Assembly: GCA_039704465.1 (NCBI GenBank)
Contig: JASFAU010000006.1
Location: 124,001 to 188,000 of the forward strand
Source of the DNA: Plasmodiophora brassicae
Taxonomy: Eukaryota; Endomyxa; Phytomyxea; Plasmodiophorida; Plasmodiophoridae
DNA length: 64,000 nucleotides
Reading direction: 5' to 3'
In this document: positions 11,221-20,615 of the stretch, in pieces
Numbering within the stretch: position 1 is the first letter of the stretch
Layout of the letters: each line of letters opens with the position of its first letter
Program-made: the position numbers and the translations under genes
Notes under the pieces: model-generated
Told to the model about the DNA's origin: nothing
Seen by the model: the letters and a program-made list of their open reading frames with translations, nothing else
The model's database searches: none

Positions 11221-12000
11221 TCATTTGCGCCACCAGTTCAGCAAGTTCTGGCTCGCATCTGGCAACTAAATTCACGACGGGGAGGCGCATTGTGAACGCC
11301 CACCCACTTACCGATCTTCTTCTGGAGTTGCAGAAGGCCATAGAGAAGCGCCTCGGCCGTCGGAGGGCAGCCAGGGACGTACACGTCAACGGGAACGATA
11401 CGATCGCATCCACGCACAACAGAGTCTGCCCGGTCAGTCAGAACCCAACGGAACCAGACAGGGTACGACGGCCTCAGCCCAACATGAGTAGTGGTAGTAC
11501 CCGCCTCCGTTCGCACAGGATCCCATCGAAATGACCCAGCGCGGTTCCGGCATCTGTTCGTAGACTTTCCGGAGCGCCGGCGCCATCTTGTTCGTCAGGG
11601 TGCCCGCGACAATCATTATGTCGGACTGGCGAGGGCTGGGACGCGGGATCACGCCGAACCGGTCGGCATCGTACCGGGACGCGTACATGTGCATCATCTC
11701 GACGGCGCAGCACGCCAGGCCGAACGACATGGGCCAGATCGAGCTGCGCCGCGCCCAGTTGACGAGCTTGTCGACAGTCGTCAGCACGTGCTCCACGCCG
11801 CCGCTCGGCTGCTTCATCCCGGGGACGATGAACTCGCCCAGCGTCCTCGGCGGATGGCCCGCCCCCGCGCGAGGCACATCCTCGCCGAGGCTGCCGCCGC
11901 CCTCTTTCCCTTGATCGGCCAGTGCCGGGCTCGCCCGGAACAGGCGCGCACACGCCGGCCGCCGCACCGACAAACAGCCACGCGCCACGAACGACGACAT
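11221..12000 (-). CDS. NDUFS7: Complex I PSST subunit (NDUFS7/NuoB), nuclear encoded
   Basis: Subunit carrying iron-sulfur cluster N2, which hands electrons to ubiquinone in mitochondrial complex I. Three exons (12000-11484, 11425-11312, 11258-11221) encode 222 residues. Residues 1-50 are rich in Arg, Ala and Ser, a plausible mitochondrial presequence. The core shows [19 protein letters not shown] with the tandem cysteines, [20 protein letters not shown], and [29 protein letters not shown] (rejoined across intron 1; two more cluster cysteines in GSCA and PGCPPT). The end [14 protein letters not shown] fits the family's short basic tail and is recovered only by splicing the 53-nt second intron. 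Confidence 0.95.
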
Positions 12001-12365
12001 CGCGACACTACGACCGATCGGATTCCGTACTGGAAACTCGGTCCACCTTTTTCAAACGCCGGTCTGTGCCGCGCCGACCCCGTCCACCGGGAACAACGCC
12101 CCAAAAATTCCAGGCACCATTCGAACCTGTGCCTGCCTATTACGTACATAGGCAGCTTGCAGCCGCCCAGGTTTGTGTAACGGACAGCTATGGCGGGCGC
12201 TAGCTGTCCGTTACATCGGGTCTAGTCGCCTGAACTCGCTACAGTAGTGCGTCGTGGTCAACCAATGGGGGCAATTGTACCATCATTGCAGGGGTCGGGC
12301 GGGCGCCGGTTGACCCCAGGGTGGTTCTGCGAGACTCTGCGCCGCCGCAGTCGTTGCCCGCGCTG
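12001..12365. other. Divergent promoter region NDUFS7/AKR-like gene
   Basis: 365 bp between two start codons on opposite strands. It contains a perfect 14-bp inverted repeat at 12177-12214, listed separately. No other feature was seen. Confidence 0.6.
12177..12214. promoter_or_regulatory. Perfect 14-bp inverted repeat (possible operator or hairpin)
   Basis: Arms GTAACGGACAGCTA (12177-12190) and TAGCTGTCCGTTAC (12201-12214) are exact reverse complements around a 10-bp loop. It lies between two divergent genes, about 177 bp upstream of the NDUFS7 start codon and 152 bp upstream of the other gene. It could bind a dimeric regulator or form a hairpin in a leader RNA. Confidence 0.5.
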
Positions 12366-13357
12366 ATGGCGCCGCAATGCGCACCAATGGGCAGACGGGT
12401 CGTCCGCGCCGCCTGGCAGCGGCATGGGCTGCAGTGCCGGCGGCTGTTCGGCGCGGCTACCGTTGCCGGCGAGTCGCTGACGTCGCGCAAGCTCGGCAAC
12501 CGCACGGCCGGGTGCATCGGCATGGACATACCAGGTCAGGGTTGCCCGTCGTCTGTCTGCGTGCGGCCCGTTGTCTGATGCCCGAACCTCGACAAGGTGT
12601 CCTGCATACGGAGCGTGATGCCAGCGCCGCCGTCAACATCGTGAGAAAGGCGTTCGACCACGGCGTGACGCTGTTCGATGTATGTGACGACAACGGGTCG
12701 CTGCTCCCCGCCGAACTGTTCCGGAAGGCGACCGACGCAGAAGGCACACCGTCGGGACTGATCGTGTCCGCTCATATCGGCGTCGCCAACGACGCCGTTG
12801 ATCATTCGCCGGACGCCCTGCGGCACCAGCTCGACACGTTGCTGAAGACGCTGGGCACCCAGTCCATCCCGTTGCTGTCGCTGGCTGGAGTCGACCCAAA
12901 CCAGCCATGGGAAGCCAGCCTGGGCCTTATGAAGGAGTTTCGGGAGCAAGGCCTCTGCGACATGGTCGGTGTCAGCGACGTCCACGATACGGCGCACATC
13001 ACAACGGCGCTGGACAAGGCGGGCATCGTTGCTGTCCGACATCGCATGAGCGTCGTGAATCGCCACGTGCAGTCGAGCGGCATCCTGGACCTGTGCGACC
13101 AGAAATCGTTAGCCGTGCTAGCGTATCGACCGTTCGGGCCACCCGACAACATCGCGAAGCTCGCCCATCATCCGACCCTGCGGCAGCTCGCCGACAAGCA
13201 CGACACGACGCCACTGCAAATCTGCCTATCCTGGCTGCTGTTAACGCCTTGCATCATACCGTTGTCCCCGCTGCCATCCGTCCGGCTGGACGGCGCCGAC
13301 GTCGACCTGGACCTCGCCGACCTTGAGTTGTTCCAGAAGATGCAAACCGAGGCGTGA
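12366..13357 (+). CDS. Aldo-keto reductase-fold protein, probable pseudoenzyme
   Basis: Two exons (12366-12534, 12597-13357; 62-nt intron) give 309 residues. The fold is recognised from RKLGNRTAGCIGMDIPG at the N-terminus, AAVNIVRKAFDHGVTLFDV, EFREQGLCDMVGVSDV, the VVNRHVQSSGILDLC strand and LAYRPFG near the NADPH site. The usual Asp-Tyr-Lys-His catalytic tetrad is not intact. The Asp of LFD remains, but the position of the Tyr is Asn (DDNG), the usual TK turn reads SAH, and the LHWP strand reads LLSLAG. NADPH-dependent reduction is therefore unlikely as normally catalysed. The first 40 residues are Arg/Ala rich and may target the mitochondrion. The residue alignment is mine, by eye. Confidence 0.7.
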
Positions 13358-13418
13358 CCGCACATCACTACAGGGTGCGCTCAACGTCAGCAGTGCAGGG
13401 CGTGCGATCTGGCCAGCG

Positions 13419-14984
13419 TTAATTGGGCCTGTCCGGTTTATGGTAAGCGGTCTTCGCGTGAAGTTGCCAGTAGGCGACGCCGAGCAGGCAGATGCCACCG
13501 ACGACCACGATCGAATAGTTTAAGTTGTCTGGGGTGGCGGGTGACGCTTGCGGCAAGAAGCAAATGACGGTGGTCGCCATCAGCCACAGAGCGGCGAGCA
13601 CGCAGCAGGGAAGGGCCCAGCGGCCCAGGGAGAACCCGCCCTGCTGAAACCGGTTCGCGCTGAAGGTGTACAAACGCAGCATGATCGGGAACGCGTACGC
13701 CAACTGGAACCCGACATTCGATATGCTGGTGATGGCCATGAATGCGACCGTCGACCCCACAACGAGAAGTTGCAGGGTGCAGACGCACAACGACACGAAC
13801 CAGACTGCCATGAGGGGAACATTCGTCACCGGGTTCACCTTCGCCAGCATCGACGGTAGCGCCTGATCCCGTGCCATAGCGAACGCTATGCGAGACGAGC
13901 ACGTTATCGCGGATGTCCCACCGAAGAACAGGTTCGCCGCAAGCAGCAAGGCCAGTACGAAACCGCCAGTACTGCCCAGCGTTAATGTGAACACGTAGAC
14001 GGCAGCGTTCGGCGTCGCCAGCGCCGCGTCGATGCTGTCAGTCGAGTACAGCAAGCCGACGAGGTAAGCGAGGCCAACAACGCCCGTGCTCAGGCAGGTC
14101 GCAACGATGCCTCTGGGCGCCGTGACAGACGCGTCCAGCGTCTCCTCGGCCAGGTGTGTTCCCGAATCGTATCCACTGAACCCGAACACCGACATCAGAA
14201 TGCCGATGACGCCGGCGTACCAGATACTGTTGAACCCGGTGCCGTCGTGCGTCGCACCGAACACGAACTCGGCCGACTGCTTCGACGGGCCTCGCGACGA
14301 GATCGCAACGATGATGCCAATCGTGGACGTCATCTGGAAGACGGTCGCGAAGTTGTGCAACAGGGACTGCTTAGGCAGATGCAACGACGAGATGGCGCCC
14401 CAGACCAAGCCCGTGCCGATGGCGATCACTGCTTGAACGTTCGTCGACAGCGACGTGTTCGAGTAGACGTGATACGCGGCAGCGATGACGTTGGCGAAAC
14501 CGAACGCGTACGAGGCGGCGCAAGCGGTGTTGCCCAGAAAGATCATCCAGGACGTGGCATAGGTCCAGAACGGGGCGTACTCGGGTGGTGCTAACTGTCC
14601 CGCCCATTGGTAGACGCCGCCGGCCTGTGGGAACACGCTGCAAATCTCAGCTAGGCACAGGCCCGTGATTGTCGACAGGGTGGCGCCGACAAGCCACCCC
14701 CAGACGATGACGGCGGGGCCGCCGTTCCGCAGGCCGAACGAGTACAGAATCGAGACGCTCGACAGGACGTTCATCGACGTGAACGCGAACGAGAAGTTGG
14801 AGAACAGGTTGATGGTTCGCAGCAGTTCCGGGGCGTGCGTCGGGCTCAGCATCTCCAGGATGACCGTGCTGGCGCTGGGTCGCCGGCTCCCGTCGTCGGC
14901 CGGCGACACCGACCGGGACGGGTCGGGTCGTGCGGCCGCCGCCACCACCGGCGACAGCCGCGTCGACCGATCCGACCCGTCCAT
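13419..14984 (-). CDS. APC-superfamily amino-acid/GABA permease
   Basis: Single-exon 521-residue transporter, a normal length. A disordered N-terminus of about 55 residues precedes twelve predicted helices. The family signature block is clear: NLFSNFSFAFTSMNVLSS in helix 1, LRNGGPAVIVWGWLVG in helix 2, AEICSVFPQAGGVYQWAG after helix 2, and the fungal-GABA-permease-like FGFSGYDSGTHLAEE in helix 6. SRIAFAMARDQALP follows helix 8. It most resembles the Uga4/Bat1 choline-GABA-amino-acid group. Plasma or vacuolar membrane is likely; the substrate cannot be read from sequence. The 90 nt to the AKR-like stop mean the genes are convergent and share a terminator zone. Confidence 0.9.
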   Translation of the reverse strand: MDGSDRSTRLSPVVAAAARPDPSRSVSPADDGSRRPSASTVILEMLSPTHAPELLRTINLFSNFSFAFTSMNVLSSVSILYSFGLRNGGPAVIVWGWLVGATLSTITGLCLAEICSVFPQAGGVYQWAGQLAPPEYAPFWTYATSWMIFLGNTACAASYAFGFANVIAAAYHVYSNTSLSTNVQAVIAIGTGLVWGAISSLHLPKQSLLHNFATVFQMTSTIGIIVAISSRGPSKQSAEFVFGATHDGTGFNSIWYAGVIGILMSVFGFSGYDSGTHLAEETLDASVTAPRGIVATCLSTGVVGLAYLVGLLYSTDSIDAALATPNAAVYVFTLTLGSTGGFVLALLLAANLFFGGTSAITCSSRIAFAMARDQALPSMLAKVNPVTNVPLMAVWFVSLCVCTLQLLVVGSTVAFMAITSISNVGFQLAYAFPIMLRLYTFSANRFQQGGFSLGRWALPCCVLAALWLMATTVICFLPQASPATPDNLNYSIVVVGGICLLGVAYWQLHAKTAYHKPDRPN

Positions 14985-15471
14985 CGGGGTCGGCGACGAC
15001 GGCGCGGCCGTCGATCGCCTGCGGGTCGACGTTGCTTACCGGTATCCGAGGAGCGCAGACCAGCCGGCCAGCAGCATCACCCAGGAGGCCCCCAACGACC
15101 TCGACCGGCCACCAACAGCGTCCAGCCGACCCCCACAAAAACCGAATGCGCTCGGCCGGCCGGCCGCAGACAGTCGACGCAGGCCGCAGACAGAGGCAGT
15201 CAGGCAGCGGGTGAGCGGACATGCAGTGCGTGGCAGCGACTGCGCAGTTCAGCGCCTCGGCCAGAGCACTCCTTATGACTTATGCCACGCGGCGAGGTGC
15301 GACCATTGTTGGGCGACCTTTCTGCAGCTCTGCAGGTGCCAGCATGGGACCTGGAACGGCAGACCATTGCGAGTATACGTTTGTGCACGGGGCCGCCAGA
15401 ACCCGGGAGTCATGATAGGCGAGGCACGCGCCTGACCAGTCTTTGTGCATGGCGGTCACCGAGGTCGCGCG
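14985..15471. other. Intergenic region
   Basis: 487 bp between divergent start codons of the permease and the glycosyltransferase-like gene. The open frames here are GC-rich and unlike proteins; I see no RNA gene or repeat. Confidence 0.6.
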
Positions 15472-16524
15472 ATGATCAGGCCGCCGATGGTATCGTGGCG
15501 GATACGCCCTGTCCTATTCGCTCCGATCGTGTTCGCCCTCGTCGTCGTCGTGCCCACGTTGCTGATTAGGCGAAGTCTGGACGGCCTCCAGGGCCGCACC
15601 GCGGATCGTCTCGTGTCCGATCGTATCCGGATTGCGCTGATCGTCGCGGCCAAATCGAAACCCAACGAGGAAATCGCCAACACGTCTGTCGTCTCCATCT
15701 TCATGCCGTCGTTCGCACGCAGCGTCGCTGACGACCCCGCCGAGAGGTTCCAGTACGACCTCTACTTCGGGTACGACGTCGGTGACCCTCTGTACGACGA
15801 TGCTGGCAACCTGGACGACCTGAGACGCATCGTGTTGGGCATGGCTGCTGCCAGCCGCATCACTATGAGATTACAGACGTTCGCCTACGACGGCGTGACA
15901 GTAAGGATCACATTCCACTGGGTGGGTGACGCTTCCGGCGGCTGACTCCACGCCAGGGCAAACCGGTGCACGTGTGGAATCGGTTGGCGCGCAGCGCGTT
16001 CGACGACGGGTGCCAATATTTCTACCAGCTGAATGACGATATCGTGTTCCGGACGGCCGGGTGGGCCCCGATGTTCGTCCAGGTGCTGAGCACCAATCCG
16101 GTCTACAAGAACCTGGGCGTCGTCGGCCCAACCGATTCGAACCTGCCGGGCGTCCTGACGCAGGCCTTCGTCAGTCGCGTCCACTTCCACGTGTTCCACA
16201 CGCTGTACCCGAACCTGTTCGTCAACTGGTACTCGGACAACTGGATTACGGACGTGTACTCCCCCGACCACCTCTTCATCCTGCCTGGTACGTCCACCGC
16301 CGAGCGCACCGTTGTTCCTGACCGTGCGACGTCGTGCAGACGTCCAGATCGAGAACGTGAACGTGGGCGGGTCGCGTTACACGGAGGACCGGGGCTCCAA
16401 GGCATACCTCGGGCTGCTCGTGCTGGCCGGCAGGCACGATATCGACGAGTTCCTGCTGACCCATCAGCGGGACCGCGACGTGGCCGGTGACCCCATCGCC
16501 AAACGCGACGCATACCATCGTTAG
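15472..16524 (+). CDS. Type II membrane glycosyltransferase-like protein
   Basis: Three exons (15472-15900, 15957-16287, 16340-16524) encode 314 residues. A short basic cytosolic tail and one hydrophobic anchor (about residues 12-32) suggest a Golgi type II topology. The lumenal region has a nucleotide-sugar-type strand DRIRIALIVAAKS, then VWNRLARSAFDDGCQYFYQLNDDI with a DD pair like a metal-binding DxD. It continues GVVGPTDSNLPGVLTQAFV, FVNWYSDNWITDVYSP and a C-terminal YTEDRGSK. This N-D-D ... NWY.DNWI arrangement occurs in an uncharacterised protist and algal family usually described as glycosyltransferase-like. Substrate unknown. Confidence 0.6.
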
Positions 16525-16712
16525 GTAGTGGAATGTATACACGATACGTTCACCAGAATCAATCAGGCAGGCCGGTATTCCGCATGTGACGCATGCTGCT
16601 GCTGCAGCTCTGCGGCGGAAATCCGCTGCGCCGCATCTCTTGCCTGCTCGATGTGCAGGGACGGGTCACCGATCCAGCCGACCAATCGCGCAGCATTGAC
16701 TCAACGTCCTCA

Positions 16713-17045
16713 ATGTCCGACCCGTTGAGCCGCAGACGCGACCCGCGCAGACAGAAAGACGCCCAGCAGCAGGCACAGGCCGCAATGCACAACAGCAACG
16801 TCGTTTGCGGAGCGCTGCCGTACGGGCAGTCCATGCCGGCGAACGGCATGAACAAGCGCAAGCTGGACGGCGGTGTCGGCGACGTGTCCGGCAAGGCGCA
16901 CATCGGCGACGACGACGCCGCGGCCAGGCCGCAGGTCGCCGTCAAGCGCCAGAACGCCCAGGACACGAACAACCTCGCCTGCTACACGCAGGCCATCGAG
17001 CAATGTCTCATGGCTGACTTCTCGTTCGACGACGTTGACGACTGA
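16713..17045 (+). CDS. Small acidic-tailed hypothetical protein
   Basis: A 110-residue ORF starting MSDPLSRRRDPRRQKDA and ending in an acidic patch, DFSFDDVDD. It is low in hydrophobic residues and has no signal peptide or membrane segment, so it is probably a disordered nuclear or cytosolic protein. An in-frame ATG at 16593 exists, but the added stretch looks like translated leader. The minus strand is also open here, so coding strand is uncertain. I do not recognise it. Confidence 0.45.
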   Translation: MSDPLSRRRDPRRQKDAQQQAQAAMHNSNVVCGALPYGQSMPANGMNKRKLDGGVGDVSGKAHIGDDDAAARPQVAVKRQNAQDTNNLACYTQAIEQCLMADFSFDDVDD

Positions 17046-17101
17046 TATAAAACTTTGTACAATTGAGTCAGAGAAGCCATCTTCGTCATCGAATCATTCG
17101 T

Positions 17102-18864
17102 TTATGCAGTGGAAGCGGAACACGTTATCAGTGGTTCGGCATCGGTGCCTGAGGGTACGCGACGCTGCAGGCCTGCACTGGGAACTGGCCTGAGCGCCGG
17201 CTTCTCGGGCGGCGGTGCCACCTCGTGGTAGGCGGGCGCGGGTGCCTCGGGCAGCAGGCGGAGCGCCGCCAGCGGGATCAGCGCGCACAGGTTACAGATC
17301 TGAACACATGGTGCACGTGGTCGGACTCTCGCTGTGTGCGAGTGCAACAAACAGGGCCGGATACTGACCAGGACGAGGATCCACATGCGATCGTACGTGG
17401 CCGACGTGACGCCTAGGGCGTATGTCAGGACGCCGCCCATCTCCTCGCTGACGATACGGCTCAGGTTCCAGATCGCCATGATGCCGCTGTACGACGATCC
17501 TTCCACACTGAGCAGCAACATCACTCGTCAATGTCGTCGTCTGGTGGCGCAGGCGAACGCACCCGTCGGGGGCGATTCTCGCCGCCAGTATGACGATTGG
17601 CATCAGCATGAGCTCCTTGCAAACGGCCGTGGCCAGGGTGTCGACGAGGACGAAGAGCTGGTCGGGCACGCGCAGGGCCAGGTTCCATCGCTGGACGACC
17701 ACGATGGTGGACAGGCCCAGCATCGCACTCACCGCGATCGTCGTCGCCAGCAGCTGCCGGATGGGTACCTGGCGCAACGACGCCCGGAACAGGACGGCCA
17801 TGGCCAGGTGGGCGCAGTGCTTGACGACGTCCAGGTTGCCGAAGAACCCAAAGTCGAAACCCAGTCGGTTCCGCATCCAATACAGGAACGCTGTGGCAAC
17901 GTTAGGCCGAAATCGTTCGACGAAGCGGCCCGCGCCTACTGTCTGGAATCGTCGGCATGCCGTTCAGGATGACAACGAAGAACGTCAGGTGGAGGACGTC
18001 GCGCTGGCGCCAGAAGTGGGCCAGGTGACGCAACCTGGTGGCGAACGAATCAACCTGACCGTGCACTAGTTTCGCCTCGAACAGGAACGGGACCATGGCC
18101 AGGCCGGCGACCGCGCAGGACCCGACAGCGGTGAAGACGACCTCGACCGCATCGCTCGTCAGGTGCTTCAGCGCCAGGCCGCCCAGGCCGCTCCCGACGA
18201 TCATACCGATCGCCCTCCAGATCCAGCACGTCGACTGCAATGTGCCAACCTCCTACGTCGGCGAACAGCTTAGCAAGGGCGCGCCATCGAATGAGCACGC
18301 GCTGACATGGTTGGTTTCGAGTTTGGCGTTGACGATGACGATGCTGTTGATGGCAACTTCACCCAGGACGGTCATGGCTGTTGCTGGGCGAGCCGACGTC
18401 AATTAGGCAGTGATACGTGCTGAGAGCGGACGTCGAACCTAGCGTCAGCAGCAGGATGATCACCGCGATGGGCGTCAGGCGGCTGGCAGCGTAGGCGAGG
18501 AGCAGATTGACGATCAGGCTGCCGACCATGGCAACAGCGATGTACGGTCGGCGACGCTCCTGGTAGATCGGGAACGAATCGGTCCAGAACCCCAAGACGG
18601 GCTGTACTCCCGGCTCAGTACTGCTCCTGCGCGCTGATCGCACAGACCACCGACCTTGATGAACCATGGGATGCTGACGATGCCGAGCAGGTAGGCCATG
18701 GATGATGGCTCGACATGGTACCTGGTCATGAGCAGCTGCCGGGCGGGCAGCATTGGCAACGATGTGATCAGGCCCATGATCAGGTACAGCAAGAGCATAG
18801 CGGTCGGCACGATGCGAGGTCGCTGGCGGCCGGCATCGAGACGAGGACGCGTGCCCGAAGACAT
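17102..18864 (-). CDS. Folate-biopterin transporter (BT1/FBT family)
   Basis: Major-facilitator-type pteridine transporter. Seven exons (18864-18655, 18601-18439, 18377-18307, 18252-17940, 17890-17563, 17507-17369, 17299-17102) encode 473 residues with about twelve helices. Diagnostic pieces are SIPWFIKPVLGFWTDSFPI followed by YQERRRPYI (rejoined over intron 1), LAMTVLGEVAINSIVIV, STCWIWRAIGMIVGSGLGG, TFLYWMRNRLGFDFGFFG, and LMLMPIVILAARIAPDGVEG followed by SSYSGIMAIWN. The frame closes only with the seven-exon model. The family imports folate or biopterin in trypanosomatids, apicomplexans and plants; some members carry other substrates. Confidence 0.88.
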
Positions 18865-18939
18865 GGCGCGCGTCCCTAGGTAGTCGTGGTAAACCGGCTA
18901 CTTGTTGACTCATTCAGCGAACGGGAGCGGCAGGCCAGT

Positions 18940-19879
18940 TTACTCGGACGACGTGACCGATGCAACAATGGGTTTGAACACGCGAATGAATTCGTCCACG
19001 CCGATAGCGAGCTTGACGTCGGGCTCACCGCCACCCAGCCAGAAGAAGTCGACCGTGTCGACGATACGCCGGTCCAATACGAACGGGATCTCCATGTGAG
19101 CGAATCCCAACGGCGACCTATGTAGGCAATCCAACCATCAATGTGGGAGGAGCGCTTGCAGCAGACAGCGCCACGTACACTGCATTGTGGATGAATCCAG
19201 AGAGTCGAAAGCTGTCGTCCTCTGGTGCCACACGGAAATTGTACCGCTTCTTGGCGGGCATAGGCGGGGCGGCTGTCGATCGCAGGTGCTCGATCAGCTT
19301 GTCGTTGTCGAACCGTCTCTCGTATTGCTGGGTCGCACTCGAGGTCAGTTGCCGCCCCCCCGCTGGATGCGATGCGCGTTCTCTTACAAAGATGACCAGG
19401 TAGTAGGGCGACATTGACGGGTCGGTGCCATCCAGAGGCGCCTTCTTGTTTACCATGACCATCGACTTGCACAGACACGACACTGACGGCGCCTTCAGGA
19501 ACTTCTTTCGCTTCTCCAGAGACCATTCGTAGTAATCGCCTGGCGTGCGAACCAACCGGCACCGCCTAACCCCGAGGCGTGCGATCGCTTCCCGCTGACG
19601 CTCCATGATGGGCGAATCCTGCCCCAGCAGGTCACGTATCATATCTAATGGCACATACATGAGACACAGCATGGGCGGACGCGCACATTGCATACCGGGC
19701 AGAGGCTGCGGCTGGTCCACCAACGGATTGCAGGACGCGTCGTCGGCAGGCGCCTGCTTCGCGTCGTCAGGGTGCAATGCCGGCAAGCGGCCCGACATGG
19801 CCCGCAGCCGCCTGTCGATGTCGTCGTGGACGGCAAACAGGCGCGCAACGATCTGGGACGACGCCTGGTCCTTCGTCAT
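18940..19879 (-). CDS. YbaK/ProX-type tRNA-editing domain protein
   Basis: Two exons (19879-19179, 19117-18940; 61-nt intron) encode 292 residues. The C-terminal domain carries the YbaK/aminoacyl-tRNA deacylase signature: a variable Arg-rich start, FRVAPEDDSFRLSGFIHNAVSP (rejoined at the intron), IPFVLDRRIVD and FFWLGGGEPDVKLAIGVDEF. These domains hydrolyse mischarged Cys- or Ala-tRNAPro. The first 100 residues, containing DDIDRRLRAMSGRLPALHPDD, are longer than in bacterial proteins and match eukaryotic stand-alone versions that bind tRNA or an aaRS complex. The first ATG of the frame was taken as start. Confidence 0.8.
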
Positions 19880-20223
19880 GCTGGTTCGTTGCTGTTGTCG
19901 ACGTGTCGGGCGCGCTCCGTGGCGGACCTGTCGCGCGCGCGCCCCGAATCATACAGTGCCCGCCCGGCGACGCTGTCACAGCTGCTGTTGACTGCGCACG
20001 GGGCACTCTCCCCTGTACAGCGCGTTTGAATGCACAGGCACAGACACACGCCTGGGTAAACAATTCGTGTGCTTCTTGGCGGTGATCGGCATGCGTCGGC
20101 GCAGCGGGTGACGTCGTCGGCTGCGGGTTGAGTCACGTCCGTGACTCCCACTTCGTCTATCAGATATTCGGGAAGGGAAACGTTCGCAAACGCGGCCAGA
20201 TCCCCAGTTGATCGCTAATCGAT
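19880..20223. other. Divergent intergenic region
   Basis: 344 bp between the YbaK-type gene and the small secreted protein gene. No convincing coding or RNA feature was seen. Confidence 0.6.
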
Positions 20224-20529
20224 ATGTCGTTTAAGGTTGCTATTCTACTGGTTCTGCTTGTCCTGGCCGTGTCGATGGGCATGGCCGCCCGACAGGAGAA
20301 GCGCGGGGTGCTGTCGCGTCCCGACAAGCGCCTGGAGCGTCCTGGGTCGTCCATGGGCCACCAGCAGACCGTGTCGCCGAAACAACTGGCGGCCAGCAAG
20401 CGCGCCAAGGCTCGCCATCAGAAGGAGATGGAGGAGAAGAAGCAAGCCATGCGGGGCCGTGCCAGGAAGTCGTTCGAGGACAAGAAGGCCCAGCGAAACG
20501 ACGACACTTCAACGTCGAATTCGAACTAA
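20224..20529 (+). CDS. Small secreted basic protein, candidate effector
   Basis: 101 residues, single exon. Residues 1-22 (MSFKVAILLVLLVLAVSMGM) are a strong signal peptide with an AARQ cleavage site. The mature 80 residues are highly charged: KRLERPGSSMGH, then a long Lys/Arg/Glu helix (KRAKARHQKEMEEKKQAMRG) and a Ser/Thr/Asn tail. It has no cysteines or RxLR motif. The helix could bind nucleic acid or a partner coiled coil. Recognised only as a secreted small protein of unknown function. Confidence 0.7.
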   Translation: MSFKVAILLVLLVLAVSMGMAARQEKRGVLSRPDKRLERPGSSMGHQQTVSPKQLAASKRAKARHQKEMEEKKQAMRGRARKSFEDKKAQRNDDTSTSNSN

Positions 20530-20615
20530 TATACGTACAGGGCACACCCGTCTCTCGTACATCGTGCGCGTCATCAACAGTCGAACACTGTTTTACTGCA
20601 CAGTCATCGTTATGA

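Noticed and set aside
18378..18416. A 39-nt intron in the biopterin transporter
   Set aside because: It breaks the frame; the donor at 18438 gives a 61-nt intron and restores LTLAMTVLGEVA.
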